64,000 nucleotides of DNA from Streptomyces spinoverrucosus (GTDB taxonomy: Bacteria; Actinomycetota; Actinomycetes; Streptomycetales; Streptomycetaceae): positions 248,001-312,000 of the forward strand of contig NZ_JADPZX010000003.1 in NCBI RefSeq assembly GCF_015712165.1, given 5' to 3'. Position numbers and translations under genes: made by a program. This document shows, piece by piece, positions 49,287 to 56,313 of the stretch. The stretch's first letter is position 1; each line of letters begins with the position of its first letter. A model generated the notes under the pieces. The model was not told the DNA's origin. It did not search any database and was given only the letters and a program-made list of their open reading frames with translations.

Positions 49287-50762
49287 TCACCGTCCGTCCG
49301 GCAGATACCAGTGGTGGGGCCGTACGAGCCGCTGGATGCTCTCCGGCCCCCAGGAACCCTTGGGATACGGCTCGACCGGCGGCGGGTCCTTCAGCAGGGG
49401 CTCGGAGATTTCCCACAGGCGATTGATGCCGTCGGCGCTGGTGAACAGGGACTGATCGCCCAGCATGGCCTCCAGGATGAGGTGCTCGTAGGCCTCCAGG
49501 GCATGGTCCTGGGTGAAGGAGCCCGCATAGTCGAAGGTCAGCTCGGCCGTGCTGAGCCGCAGGTCGGGGCCGGGTTCCTTGGCCAGGAAGCGCACGGTGA
49601 TCCGGCCGGGGTCGTCGAAGTCGATGGCGAGCGTGTCGCAGCGGGCCGTCGCGCTGTCGTGGGCGGCCGCCGGGAACATGCGCAGGGGCGGCCGCCGGAA
49701 CGTGAGGGTGACCATGTGACGTCCCTCGGCCAGCGCCTTGCCGGAGCGGAGGTGGAAGGGCACCCCGGCCCAGCGCCAGTTGTCGATCTCGACCCGGAGC
49801 GCGGCGAAGGTCTCGGTGTCGGACGTGGGGGCGACACCGGGCTCGTCGCGGTACCCCTCGTACTGGCCGCGCACCACATGCGCCGGGTCCACGGGCCGCA
49901 GACTGCGGAAGACCTTGCTCTTCTCCTCCCGCAGGGATCGCGCGTCGAGCGTCGGCGGAGGCTCCATCGCCACGAAGCCGAGCAGCTGGAAGAGATGGGT
50001 GACGATCATGTCCCGGAAGGTGCCGGTGCCCTCGAAGAACCGGGCGCGGCCCTGGATGTCGATGCTCTCCGGTACGTCGATCTGGACATGGCTGATGTGC
50101 TCGCGGTTCCACACCGGCTCGAACATCCCGTTGGCGAAGCGCAGCGCCAGGATGTTGTCGACGGACTCCTTGCCGAGGAAGTGGTCGATGCGGAAGACGC
50201 GGGACTCGTCGAAGACGGCATGGAGGGTGTCGTTGAGGGCGCGGGCCGAGGCGAGGTCTGTGCCGAAGGGTTTCTCCACGATCACTCGGCCGTCCTCGGC
50301 CAGCCCTGTCGCGCCGAGCATCTCGACGACCGAGCCGAAGGCCACCGGCGGTACAGCCAGATGGAACAGCCGCCGAGGACTGCCGCCGACGGCGCGCTCG
50401 GCCTCGCGCACGGCGGCCAGGAGCGGGCCCGGGTCCCCGGGGTCGGCGGCCCCGAACGACAGCGCCTGTTCGAACGCCTGCCACGGGGGTCCCTCGGGCG
50501 CCGCCCGGCCGAACCGGGCGACGGCCTGCCGGGCATGCTCGCGGAACTCCTCGTCGCCGAGGGCGTCGGCGGCGGGTGCCGAGCCGATGATGCGGTACCG
50601 CCTGGGCAGCAGTCCGGCCTTGGCCAGATGGAACAGACCGGGCAGCAGCTTGCGCCGCGCCAGGTCGCCGGTCGCTCCGCAGATGACGATGACGTGATCG
50701 TCGGGGAGCCGGCCTTTCGGGGCGCCGGAGAGGGTGACGTCGTGCCGGTCGTCAGTGGCCAT
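49287..50762 (-). CDS. zwf: Glucose-6-phosphate 1-dehydrogenase
   Basis: A 491-aa enzyme from ATG 50762. The NADP-binding motif is VICGATGDLARRKLLPGLF, where the more usual GASGDLA has Thr for Ser, and the active-site signature is FRIDHFLGKESV. Other family landmarks are VIVEKPFGTDL and NGMFEPVWNREHISHVQI. It oxidises glucose-6-phosphate to 6-phosphogluconolactone with NADP+. Placed first in the operon, it draws the glucose-6-phosphate made by the two following enzymes into the pentose phosphate pathway. Streptomycetes often carry more than one zwf; this is probably an accessory copy because no tal, tkt or pgl gene is beside it. Confidence 0.93.
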   Translation of the reverse strand: MATDDRHDVTLSGAPKGRLPDDHVIVICGATGDLARRKLLPGLFHLAKAGLLPRRYRIIGSAPAADALGDEEFREHARQAVARFGRAAPEGPPWQAFEQALSFGAADPGDPGPLLAAVREAERAVGGSPRRLFHLAVPPVAFGSVVEMLGATGLAEDGRVIVEKPFGTDLASARALNDTLHAVFDESRVFRIDHFLGKESVDNILALRFANGMFEPVWNREHISHVQIDVPESIDIQGRARFFEGTGTFRDMIVTHLFQLLGFVAMEPPPTLDARSLREEKSKVFRSLRPVDPAHVVRGQYEGYRDEPGVAPTSDTETFAALRVEIDNWRWAGVPFHLRSGKALAEGRHMVTLTFRRPPLRMFPAAAHDSATARCDTLAIDFDDPGRITVRFLAKEPGPDLRLSTAELTFDYAGSFTQDHALEAYEHLILEAMLGDQSLFTSADGINRLWEISEPLLKDPPPVEPYPKGSWGPESIQRLVRPHHWYLPDGR

Positions 50763-51052
50763 GGTCTGCTTCCCCGTCCTCGGGTGACCCAGGGTCCTAA
50801 GGGCACCGTAGTGGCGACGGCGAGCGTCGGCTGAGCGGGCGTGCTCCAGGTGGGGGCCGGTGGCATGAGCCGACCGTGGCAGGTCCGTGCGTGGCATGCC
50901 GCGGGTTTCGCTGATCCACTTGATGACACGCCTGGTCATGCGCCGCCGAGCGGCTTGGGGAGCGCGCTCGACGCCGGAGAGGGGGCCGACGTCGGAATGC
51001 GCGGATGGGCCGGGGGCTGTACGGGTAGCGCGGCGCCTCGCCGGTCCACGCG
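50763..51052. other. 290-base intergenic stretch, no gene recognised
   Basis: It lies upstream of zwf and downstream of the ketopantoate-reductase fusion gene, both on the minus strand. Short open frames exist but show no start signals or family resemblance. The zwf promoter should be here. No clear repeat or hairpin was found. Confidence 0.4.
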
Positions 51053-52519
51053 TCAGTCGGGTCCCACGCCGGCAGCCAGTTCGGCCACCAGCCGTGTCGC
51101 TGTCGGGACATCGATGCCGTGCCGACCGGCGGATCGCAGCAGCGCCCCGCCGATGGCGTCGAGCTCCAGAGGGCGGCCCGCCTCGGCGTCGCGCTGCATG
51201 GACGACTTGGCGTCAGCCGGGAACGCGTCGTAGAGCGCCAGGGCCTTGGCGGGGTCCGCGGGTGCGCCGCAGGCCTGGCTGACAGCGGCGGCCTCCTCGA
51301 CCAGCGCGGTCAGTTCCGCGCGGCGTTCGGTCCGAACGCGGCCGATGGTGATCCCGTACCGGGTGGTGAGCAGAGCGAACGGCGCGAGGAAGGCCAGCTT
51401 GGCCCAGAGCACCGTGGTCTCGTCCTCGGCCACTCGGGTGCGCACTCCGGCGGCCCGGAGCAAGGCGGCCGGCGCGGCGAGCCGGTCCGCCGGCCCGGCC
51501 AGATCGATCTCGGTGAACGGGCTGCCGTGTTCGACGGTGCCCGGCGCGACGCGGGTCGACTCGACCCGGATGACGCCCGGCGCGACCCGCTGCGGGCCGA
51601 AGTACCGGCGCAACGCGTCCGGATGCTCGATGCCGTTGAGCAGCGGCACGACCAGACCGTCCTCGACCATCCTCGGCGGGATCCGCTCCAGCGCCGCGTT
51701 CAGGCTGGTGTGCTTGACCGTGACCAGGCACAGATCGACCGGTTCACGCAGCTCGGTGTCCGCCTCCACGGACGCCGTGAAGTCCCCGAACTGCGCGCTG
51801 CGCACACGCAGGCCCTCCTCACGCAGGGCGCGTGCCGTCGTCTCGCCCGCCACGCAGATCACTTGATGTCCGGCTCGGGACAGCAGTGCGCCCAGCAGGC
51901 CGCCGATGCCCCCGGGACCGAGCACCGCCACCGTCCATCGCCGGCCGGCGGCGGTGTCCTCGGTACTGGGTGAGGTGGCCAGTACGGCCTGACAGGCAGC
52001 CCAGGCGGGTGCGCTCAGCAGTGGACGCAGACGGGTGAACAGGGCGAGGAGGTCGGGGCCCCACTGCTCGCGGAAGGTGGGGTCGAGGCGTGCGATGTCG
52101 AGTTCGTTGGCGGCGGACAGTTCGGCGAAGTCGCGCAGCAGGGCACGATCCGGGGTGAACGTGCGGCTCGTGAAGCGGTCGCGGAAGGCAGCGTTCGGAT
52201 CGGCCAGGGCGGGGTAGGAGGCGCCGCGGTCACAGCTGCCGTAGAAGTACACCAGGGCTTCGGCCTCCGGGCCGATCACCGCGGCCAGCTCCTCTCGGCT
52301 GGCGAGGGGCAGCAGGGCGGTGGGGAATCCGTCGGTTCCGTAGCAGGCGTGGCACAGTCCGGCGAGCTGGAGGGCGGGGCGTGCGCCCCACGTGGCGAGC
52401 TGCTGCTGGACGCGTTCCAGGTGGGCGAGAAGGGTGCCTCCGGGGTGGTCGATCTCGGCTGCGCCGAGTCGGCGTAGCAGCGAGACGGCCTGGGTGGTGG
52501 CGCCTGTCGGACTGGACAA
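51053..52519 (-). CDS. Fusion of a DUF6817-like domain and a ketopantoate-reductase-type dehydrogenase
   Basis: A 488-aa protein from TTG 52519, with AAAGGA ten bases upstream. Residues about 8-175 resemble the DUF6817 family (LGAAEIDHPGGTLLAHLERV; QLAGLCHACYGTDGF; AEALVYFYGSCDRG), with several His that suggest an HD-like metal site. Residues about 185-485 are an ApbA/PanE-type reductase: VAVLGPGGIGGLLGALLSRAG, VTVKHTSLNAAL, the catalytic-Lys region VLWAKLAFLAPFALLT, and SSMQRDAEAGRPLELDAIGG. The reductase part would reduce a 2-oxo acid with NADPH. The fusion of these two is unusual. It is divergent from a LysR regulator. Confidence 0.8.
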   Translation of the reverse strand: MSSPTGATTQAVSLLRRLGAAEIDHPGGTLLAHLERVQQQLATWGARPALQLAGLCHACYGTDGFPTALLPLASREELAAVIGPEAEALVYFYGSCDRGASYPALADPNAAFRDRFTSRTFTPDRALLRDFAELSAANELDIARLDPTFREQWGPDLLALFTRLRPLLSAPAWAACQAVLATSPSTEDTAAGRRWTVAVLGPGGIGGLLGALLSRAGHQVICVAGETTARALREEGLRVRSAQFGDFTASVEADTELREPVDLCLVTVKHTSLNAALERIPPRMVEDGLVVPLLNGIEHPDALRRYFGPQRVAPGVIRVESTRVAPGTVEHGSPFTEIDLAGPADRLAAPAALLRAAGVRTRVAEDETTVLWAKLAFLAPFALLTTRYGITIGRVRTERRAELTALVEEAAAVSQACGAPADPAKALALYDAFPADAKSSMQRDAEAGRPLELDAIGGALLRSAGRHGIDVPTATRLVAELAAGVGPD

Positions 52520-52680
52520 GTGGTTATTCCTTTCGGTCCGTTCCGGGTCGGCACCCGCCGTGCCCTCGCCAATGCGTCCGGATCGCCGCGAAGGCAGCGG
52601 GCGGGTTGCCGCCCTGGGCCCTGCAAGGATGATCAACCCTCCCCATATCCAAGTCAATCCACTGATTCGCTGGGGAACAC

Positions 52681-52696
52681 CCAAGCATTACCTTGG
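52681..52696. promoter_or_regulatory. Inverted repeat just upstream of LysR start
   Basis: CCAAG (52681-52685) and CTTGG (52692-52696) with a 6-base spacer lie in the 181-base gap between divergent genes, immediately before the GTG at 52701. It could be a LysR autoregulatory site, and it overlaps the GGAG that would serve the GTG. Confidence 0.4.
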
Positions 52697-52700
52697 AGAT

Positions 52701-53636
52701 GTGACTCTTGACGATCTCCGCATCTTCGCCGCGGTGTGCCACGCGGGCTCCTTGAGCGCCGTTGCCCGCGATCTGTCCTGCACGCAGTCCGCGGTCAGCC
52801 AGCATGTGAAACGGCTTGAGCGGGAACTGGGCATCAGCCTGATCGAGCGGCACTCACGAGGAGTTGTGCCCACCCAGGCAGGGCACCTCCTCCAGGCCGC
52901 GGTCGCCGACGGCCTGGGCGGAATCGACCACGCGCTGCGCAGAATCGAGGAACTGGCCCGCGGAGAAGGAGGCTCCGTACGGATCACCACCGGCGCCACC
53001 ACCGTCCGGCACTTCATGTCCGCCGCCGTCGTCGACTTCCGCCGACGCTTCCCTCAGGCCAGTCTCGAATTCCAGACCGAGACGTCAAGTCGTAGTTGCT
53101 CCGACGCACTCGCCGCCGGCCGCGTCGACCTCGCCTGGATCACCCTCGGCTCCCCGGTCCAGGGCATCGAGCAGCGCACGGTCGTCGAACTGCCCTGGGC
53201 GCTCGCCGTCGCGGCCGGTGACCCCTTTGCGGCCAGACCCTTCATCGAACCGGCCGACCTGCAGAACGCCCGGCTCATCGGGCTGCCGGAGAACTCGATC
53301 TCCCGTTCCCAACTCGACTCCTGGCTCACGGAATCGGGGATACGGCCGGTCTTCGACACCAGCGTCGCCGACTGGGACACCGCGATCCTGCTGGCCGAAC
53401 TGGGACTCGGACACGCCGTCGTCCCCGCCTTGCCCGACTGGCAGGGGCCCGGGCACCCGGACCTGCGCCTGGTCCCCATCCCCGCGCTCCCTGTCCTCAC
53501 CGCCGGATGGGCGGTCCGCCGCTGGGACACCCTCTCCCCGCTGGCCCGCGCGTTCGCCGACACCGTCGCCCAGCACTGCGGGCAACAGCCCCACCTCTCG
53601 GCGTCCGGCACCGACGACGTCCGGACAACGACCTGA
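52701..53636 (+). CDS. LysR-type transcriptional regulator
   Basis: A 311-aa regulator. The HTH domain covers residues 1-60 (LDDLRIFAAVCHAGSLSAVARDLSCTQSAVSQHVKRLERELG), followed by the linker helix and an effector domain with SVRITTGATTVRHFMSAAVVDFRRRFP, GRVDLAWITLG and LLAELGLGHAVVPALP. GTG 52701 is chosen since the domain begins there, though GGAG is only two bases away; ATG 52628 in frame gives a longer start. It probably controls the divergent reductase fusion gene. Confidence 0.88.
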   Translation: MTLDDLRIFAAVCHAGSLSAVARDLSCTQSAVSQHVKRLERELGISLIERHSRGVVPTQAGHLLQAAVADGLGGIDHALRRIEELARGEGGSVRITTGATTVRHFMSAAVVDFRRRFPQASLEFQTETSSRSCSDALAAGRVDLAWITLGSPVQGIEQRTVVELPWALAVAAGDPFAARPFIEPADLQNARLIGLPENSISRSQLDSWLTESGIRPVFDTSVADWDTAILLAELGLGHAVVPALPDWQGPGHPDLRLVPIPALPVLTAGWAVRRWDTLSPLARAFADTVAQHCGQQPHLSASGTDDVRTTT

Positions 53637-53744
53637 CGCCGACCGGCTCTACTCGACGGGCTGGGCCACCACTCACAACGCCGGTGCGTCATAGGGCGGT
53701 TCGACGCCGACCTCGCTTCGCGCTGCCTGGCATAGGCTCGTTGT

Positions 53745-53885
53745 GTGCGGTGGCATCAAATACTCGGCTTCGTGGCCGCGGTCATACCCCTCACATTGAT
53801 TCCCGGCATCTGTCTCACGTTGCTACCGCAGTTCCTCACGTCCAGCCGCCCCGTCGCGCCACAGGTTGCGATCCTCGCGTTCGCA
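53745..53885 (+). pseudogene. Internally deleted LysE/RhtB-type exporter remnant
   Basis: A short frame from GTG 53745 reads RWHQILGFVAAVIPLTLIPG, which fits the first helix of LysE-type exporters, then directly LTLLPQFLTSSRPVAPQVAIL, which fits a segment normally found about 100 residues later (FLAFLPQF...). The middle of the gene appears to be missing, and the frame then loses all resemblance. The identification rests on two short matches and is tentative. It lies in the 306-base gap after the LysR gene; the rest of that gap shows nothing I can support. Confidence 0.4.
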
Positions 53886-53942
53886 CCGCGACGGCGTGCT
53901 GAGTCGCATGCTGCAGGTCGGGGTACGTGCCGCGGCGGGCGG

Positions 53943-54440
53943 CTACGTCCGCTCCACAGGATGGCCGGGCTCGATGCGGCGGGCGTCGCTGAGCCGTAGC
54001 AGCGGTTCGCCGGAGCCCTCCCGCGCGCCCCACTCGACCGGGTCGAGGATGAACCCGATGTGGTCGCTGCCGCCGGCGTGCCCCACGACCCGGCCGACGA
54101 AGTACGCCTCGCTGTCCTGAAGGACGACGGCGCCGCCGTATCCCTGTCGCCAACGGACGTCCCGGAACTTGTCGACCCCGTCGTCGCCGGTCCGCCCGCC
54201 GAAGAGCTCGGCCAGTCCCAGCTGTTCCCGGGCCAGCAGATGGACGGCCAGGAACCGCGCCGAGCGCGCCACCCGGAAGGTCTGGTTGGCCTCGGACAGC
54301 CACACCACGAACCGCACGGGCCGCAGGGAGCACTGTGAGGCGAACCCGACCAGGCACCCGGCGCGTTCCCCGCCCGACGCGGCCGTCACCACGCACATGT
54401 CGGGATCGAGTCGGCCGGTGAAGGCGTCCATGTCCGCCAT
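53943..54440 (-). CDS. Flavin reductase-like domain protein
   Basis: A 165-aa protein from ATG 54440 with GGAGG upstream. It has the split-barrel pattern of flavin reductase relatives: FTGRLDPDMCVVTAASGGERAGCLVGFASQCSLRP, VVWLSEANQTF and FLAVHLLAREQLGLAELFGG, then GAVVLQDSEAYFVGRVVGHAGGSDHIGFIL. It probably binds FMN and reduces it or a substrate with NAD(P)H. No monooxygenase partner is adjacent. It is a single gene. Confidence 0.85.
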   Translation of the reverse strand: MADMDAFTGRLDPDMCVVTAASGGERAGCLVGFASQCSLRPVRFVVWLSEANQTFRVARSARFLAVHLLAREQLGLAELFGGRTGDDGVDKFRDVRWRQGYGGAVVLQDSEAYFVGRVVGHAGGSDHIGFILDPVEWGAREGSGEPLLRLSDARRIEPGHPVERT

Positions 54441-54603
54441 GCCTGCGCTCCTCCTGTTCTCTCCCGCCGCGGTCGGCCGAGCCACGGCATCACCTCACCA
54501 CGTCATCGGCCCGTATGCCATGGGATGGGAGGTACCTCTCCGGAGCCGGTGGGTCTGTCAGCACGGTGCGGTGGTGCCGGGCACCAGCCGAACCCCCAGC
54601 CGG

Positions 54604-55092
54604 TCACGGGCAGAGGGGCTCCTCACCGCCGTCCCGGTCGGACCGTGGCCAGACGTAGGGCAGGTCGTCGGGCACGCCCGGGAAGGCGGCCGCGTACGCC
54701 TCCGGGTCCTTGCGTACGAGTGCGGAGCGGTGACTGCGGTGGAAGGCCTCGTCGCCGAGCCAGGGCGGCAGTTCCCCGGCGGCCGCGAGAGCGGACTGAC
54801 CGCGCACGCGAGCACCCGGACGGCACGCGCCGAATCCGGCGACCAGGGAGGCCGCACAGCTGTCCTGGTGCCCCTGCTCACGCCATACCCGGCAGACCTC
54901 CAGCCCGTACCGGACAAGTGCCTCCTCGTACCCGCTCCACATGCGCACGGCCGGGTGCCGGCGCCAGCCGTAGCCCGGCACGGTCAGCCCCCGCAGAATT
55001 TGCAGCGCCTCGACGCGCTGCTTGCCCAGACGGCGGCGGTCGAGCAGCAGGGCGGAGCGCCGGAAGTCCGGATCGGGCAGGAACGTCTGCAT
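54604..55092 (-). CDS. MSMEG_6728-like family protein
   Basis: A 162-aa protein from ATG 55092. It begins MQTFLPDPDFRRSALLLDRRRLGKQRVEALQILRGL and has the WRRHPAVRMWSGYEEALVRYG segment and the SHRSALVRKDPEAYAAAFPGVP ending, the pattern of the MSMEG_6728 family, known from actinobacteria and phages and linked by similarity to pyrimidine dimer DNA glycosylases. The conserved QTFLP start with basic helices suggests DNA binding or repair, by inference. It lies 32 bases downstream of the RsbU-type phosphatase gene. Confidence 0.8.
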   Translation of the reverse strand: MQTFLPDPDFRRSALLLDRRRLGKQRVEALQILRGLTVPGYGWRRHPAVRMWSGYEEALVRYGLEVCRVWREQGHQDSCAASLVAGFGACRPGARVRGQSALAAAGELPPWLGDEAFHRSHRSALVRKDPEAYAAAFPGVPDDLPYVWPRSDRDGGEEPLCP

Positions 55093-55124
55093 GATCGCTG
55101 TCCTGACGTGCGGTGGGGGAGGAA

Positions 55125-56303
55125 CTAGTGCCCTGGGGCGGCAGGCCTTCCGGTGCGGGCTGTGGCGGTGGAGCCGGCACATCGGTGCGGCGGCGTACCG
55201 TTCAGGGAGAGCGCGAGGACCGCCCGATCGTCGTTGTCGGATCGCGCGGACCAGCGTTCCGAGTCGGTCCGGACGAACGACACGACGGCGTCGGGGCGCG
55301 GTGGCTGCTCACCGCGGAACCGTTCGGTGAGCCGCTCCAGGACCGGGTAGAAGACGCCGTCGGCGTCGCGGGCCTCGCTCACTCCGTCCGTGTACACGAC
55401 GAGAACCTCCCCGGGCCCGAGCGGGTGCACGGTCGTGTCGTCGCCGTCCGCCGCCAGTTTGCCCAGACCCAGGGGCAATCCCGGCGCGGTGATCAACCGT
55501 CGGGCGCCCTGAGGGCCGATCACCAGCGGCGAGGGGTGGCCGCGGTCGACGATGCGCACCTCGTTGGCGTCCGGCGGGAATTCCAGGACCAGGGCGGTGA
55601 CGAACAACTCGGGGTCGCCTTCGTCGGCGGCGGGGCTGTTGCGGGCGATGCTGAGTTCCAGCCGGTCGGCCAGACTGCTGAGGCTCCGCCACTCATGGGC
55701 CGACACCCGGAAACTGCCCAGTACCGCCGCGACCGTCTGGACCGCGCCCAGGCCCTTGCCGCGGACGTCGCCGATGATCGCACGTACGCCGAAGGGCGTC
55801 TCGCACACGTCGTACAAGTCCCCGCCGACGAGCGTCCCGCCCTCTCCGGCCTCGTAGAACCCGGCGGCGTGCACGGGGCCGAGGCGGCGCGGTACGGGCC
55901 GTAGCAGGGCCCGCTGCATGGCTTCGGCGACCGAGTTCGCCCGGATGAGGTGTTGCCGGGTCCGCTCCCGCTGCCAGGACAGTGCGACGCCGGCGATGCC
56001 GATGAGGAACGTGGCGATGTACATGGCGATGTGGTGCTGCTCGTCGAAGTGGCCGGGGCGGCGGGCTGCCATCCACATCTGCAGGCCCAGGCAGACCACG
56101 GCCGACAGCGCCGTGCCCCGTGGGCCGCGTGTCGCAGCGGCCAGCGGCGGGACGGCGACGAGCATGAAGCTCACCGGCTCACGGCCCCGGACGAGCACTT
56201 CCGCGAGCACGTCGAGGGCCACCGCGATCAGCGGCAACCACCACACCCACCCCCGGCGCACGGACGGGGGCCGCAGCGCGGCGAGCAGGTTGCGGACGGA
56301 CAC
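55125..56303 (-). CDS. RsbU-type PP2C phosphatase with N-terminal membrane domain
   Basis: A 392-aa protein from GTG 56303. The first 130 residues hold three to four membrane helices (WWLPLIAVALDVLAEVL, FMLVAVPPLAAA, ALSAVVCLGLQMW, IAMYIATFLIGIAGVALSW). The SpoIIE/PP2C domain follows with GGDLYDV, IIGDVRGKGL, VDRGHPSPLVI and VYTDGVSEARD, keeping the metal-binding Asp residues. Such proteins dephosphorylate anti-anti-sigma factors and so switch stress sigma factors on. The signal sensed by the membrane part is unknown. It follows the FUSC gene by 10 bases. Confidence 0.9.
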   Translation of the reverse strand: MSVRNLLAALRPPSVRRGWVWWLPLIAVALDVLAEVLVRGREPVSFMLVAVPPLAAATRGPRGTALSAVVCLGLQMWMAARRPGHFDEQHHIAMYIATFLIGIAGVALSWQRERTRQHLIRANSVAEAMQRALLRPVPRRLGPVHAAGFYEAGEGGTLVGGDLYDVCETPFGVRAIIGDVRGKGLGAVQTVAAVLGSFRVSAHEWRSLSSLADRLELSIARNSPAADEGDPELFVTALVLEFPPDANEVRIVDRGHPSPLVIGPQGARRLITAPGLPLGLGKLAADGDDTTVHPLGPGEVLVVYTDGVSEARDADGVFYPVLERLTERFRGEQPPRPDAVVSFVRTDSERWSARSDNDDRAVLALSLNGTPPHRCAGSTATARTGRPAAPGH

Positions 56304-56313
56304 GGCGCGCCCC

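Noticed and set aside
50887..51282. Short plus-strand frame upstream of zwf
   Set aside because: It overlaps the reductase fusion gene on the other strand, lacks a ribosome-binding site and resembles nothing.
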